DNA from: Acholeplasmataceae bacterium
GTDB lineage: Bacteria > Bacillota_I > Bacilli_A > Acholeplasmatales > Acholeplasmataceae
Reading direction: 5' to 3'
DNA length: 64,000 nucleotides
Assembly: GCA_021108415.1 (NCBI GenBank)
Contig: JAIOQX010000002.1
Coordinates: 558,001-622,000 of the forward strand
Shown: positions 63,460 through 64,000 of the stretch, in pieces
Layout of the letters: each line of letters begins with the position of its first letter
Numbering within the stretch: the stretch's first letter is position 1
Program-made: the position numbers and the translations under genes
Notes under the pieces: generated by a model
Database searches by the model: none
Seen by the model: the letters and a program-made list of their open reading frames with translations, nothing else
What the model was told of the DNA's origin: nothing

Positions 63460-63488
63460 ATTATACCAACTAAATTCAATTTTGTTAA
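63460..63488 (-). promoter_or_regulatory. promoter of the PTS operon
   Basis: TTAACA, 17 bases, TATAAT on the minus strand, about 40 bases before the IIA gene. No cre-like or repressor dyad was obvious. Confidence 0.65.
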
Positions 63489-63497
63489 ATATTTCAT

Positions 63498-63523
63498 AAA
63501 AAAGACCTCAAAAAGGTCTTTTT
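63498..63523 (-). terminator. terminator overlapping the YitT-like stop codon
   Basis: AAAAAGACC / GGTCTTTTT stem, T-run on the minus strand. The stem overlaps the last codon and stop of the upstream gene. Confidence 0.8.
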
Positions 63524-64000
63524 ATGCTATTGTTTTTCTTGCAAAATTACCAAACACATGTTTTGTAGGTCTTGTAACCATAAATGCATTTGGATCTATC
63601 TTTTTAACCAATGATGTTAATGCATGAAGTTCATAAGAAGAAATAACAACGTAAATTAATGTTTTTTCATGATGCGAATAAGCTCCTTCAACCTTCATTA
63701 ATGTAACTCCACGATATACTTTATGAAGTATTTCATCAACTAATGCCTGTGGATTTTGAGTAATAATATCAACTGATAAGAATTGATATGCTGTATGCAT
63801 TCTATCAGTTAGAATTGTTGATACAATCACACGAATGACTGTATATGAAATTATAACGCCACCCATGACAACTTCTCCACCAGGTCCGACATTACCACCA
63901 ACAATTAATCCACCTAAGATTGCGATGAATAAATTCATAGCCATAGATAACACACCAACAGATTGTCCTTTTTTAAACGAAAAATATTGTGCAATAATAT
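63522..64000 (-). CDS. YitT family (DUF161/DUF2179) membrane protein, partial
   Basis: Only the last ~160 residues lie in the window, with the frame open to the right edge, so the track's GTG start is not the real one. Membrane segments (GGVIISYTVIRVIVSTIL) are followed by the DUF2179 ending: RGVTLMKVEGAYSHHEKTLIYVVISSYEL and KIDPNAFMV. Function of YitT proteins is not established. Confidence 0.82.
   Translation of the reverse strand, partial: IIAQYFSFKKGQSVGVLSMAMNLFIAILGGLIVGGNVGPGGEVVMGGVIISYTVIRVIVSTILTDRMHTAYQFLSVDIITQNPQALVDEILHKVYRGVTLMKVEGAYSHHEKTLIYVVISSYELHALTSLVKKIDPNAFMVTRPTKHVFGNFARKTIA

Noticed and set aside
1-64000. CRISPR array, tRNA or rRNA genes
   Set aside because: No spaced direct repeats, tRNA TPsiC-type arms or rRNA stretches were recognised by eye; a tRNAscan run would settle this.

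Overview
The window looks like a core-genome segment of an acholeplasma-type mollicute (Acholeplasmataceae or a close relative). It is AT-rich, almost all housekeeping genes lie on the minus strand, and gene order matches the Bacillus ribosomal/RNA polymerase supercluster. There is no cell-wall gene here. UGA is used as a true stop (the small LytTR operon, htrA and gltX all end in TGA) and Trp is UGG, so the standard bacterial code applies rather than the Mycoplasma/Spiroplasma code. The genus is inferred from these traits, not from a database search.

Layout (minus strand unless noted). 1-6 kb: partial ATP-synthase accessory genes, upp, rpiB, typA, and a prfA-prmC-tsaC operon. 6-13 kb: dps (+), dnaB, a gdpP gene fused in frame to rplI, a LytTR/DUF3021 operon (+), and rpsF-ssb-rpsR. 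13-17 kb: a pncC/cinA domain, an HtrA lipoprotein protease, tatD and an MFS transporter. 17-21 kb: the str operon rpsL-rpsG-fusA-tuf behind a consensus promoter and a leader hairpin. 21-26 kb: a serine-palmitoyltransferase-like enzyme, an SDR reductase and a FNT channel in one operon, then a PfkB kinase and two small membrane proteins. 26-40 kb: rpmG-secE-nusG, frnE, yccF, rplK-rplA, rplJ-rplL-ybxB-rpoB-rpoC. 39.5-45 kb: a SigH-like sigma factor, rlmB, a P-type ATPase, mrnC and cysS. 45-53 kb: a two-nuclease DUF2779 protein, a beta-solenoid lipoprotein, gltX, a small P-loop kinase, an unusual MFS transporter and rplM-rpsI. 53-55 kb: pyrR and, divergently, a uracil permease behind a PyrR-type attenuator. 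55-58 kb: an accessory pocket with a start-less Rhs cassette, a candidate partner gene and a relic ORF. 58-64 kb: an EEP phosphatase (+), an amino-acid permease, a guanine-riboswitch-controlled purine permease, a split fructose-type PTS and a YitT-like protein.

Most notable: (1) RpoC carries about 170 extra N-terminal residues with two tandem domains resembling the C-terminal domain of RNA polymerase alpha. (2) GdpP (c-di-AMP phosphodiesterase) runs without a stop into ribosomal protein bL9, yet a strong internal ribosome binding site and GTG sit exactly at the L9 start. (3) An SPT-like alpha-oxoamine synthase overlaps an SDR gene, suggesting sphingoid-base synthesis. (4) RpoB has Gln at the position equivalent to E. 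coli His526 and an internal duplication. (5) A 38-bp dyad spans the -10 of the rpmG-secE-nusG promoter. (6) A promoterless, start-less Rhs C-terminal cassette lies beside a PH-like gene.

The genes work mostly as the translation/transcription core (ribosomal proteins, elongation factors, RNA polymerase, NusG, SecE, RF1, tRNA synthetases), with nucleobase uptake and salvage (upp, uraA, pbuG, pyrR), c-di-AMP turnover and sugar uptake around it.
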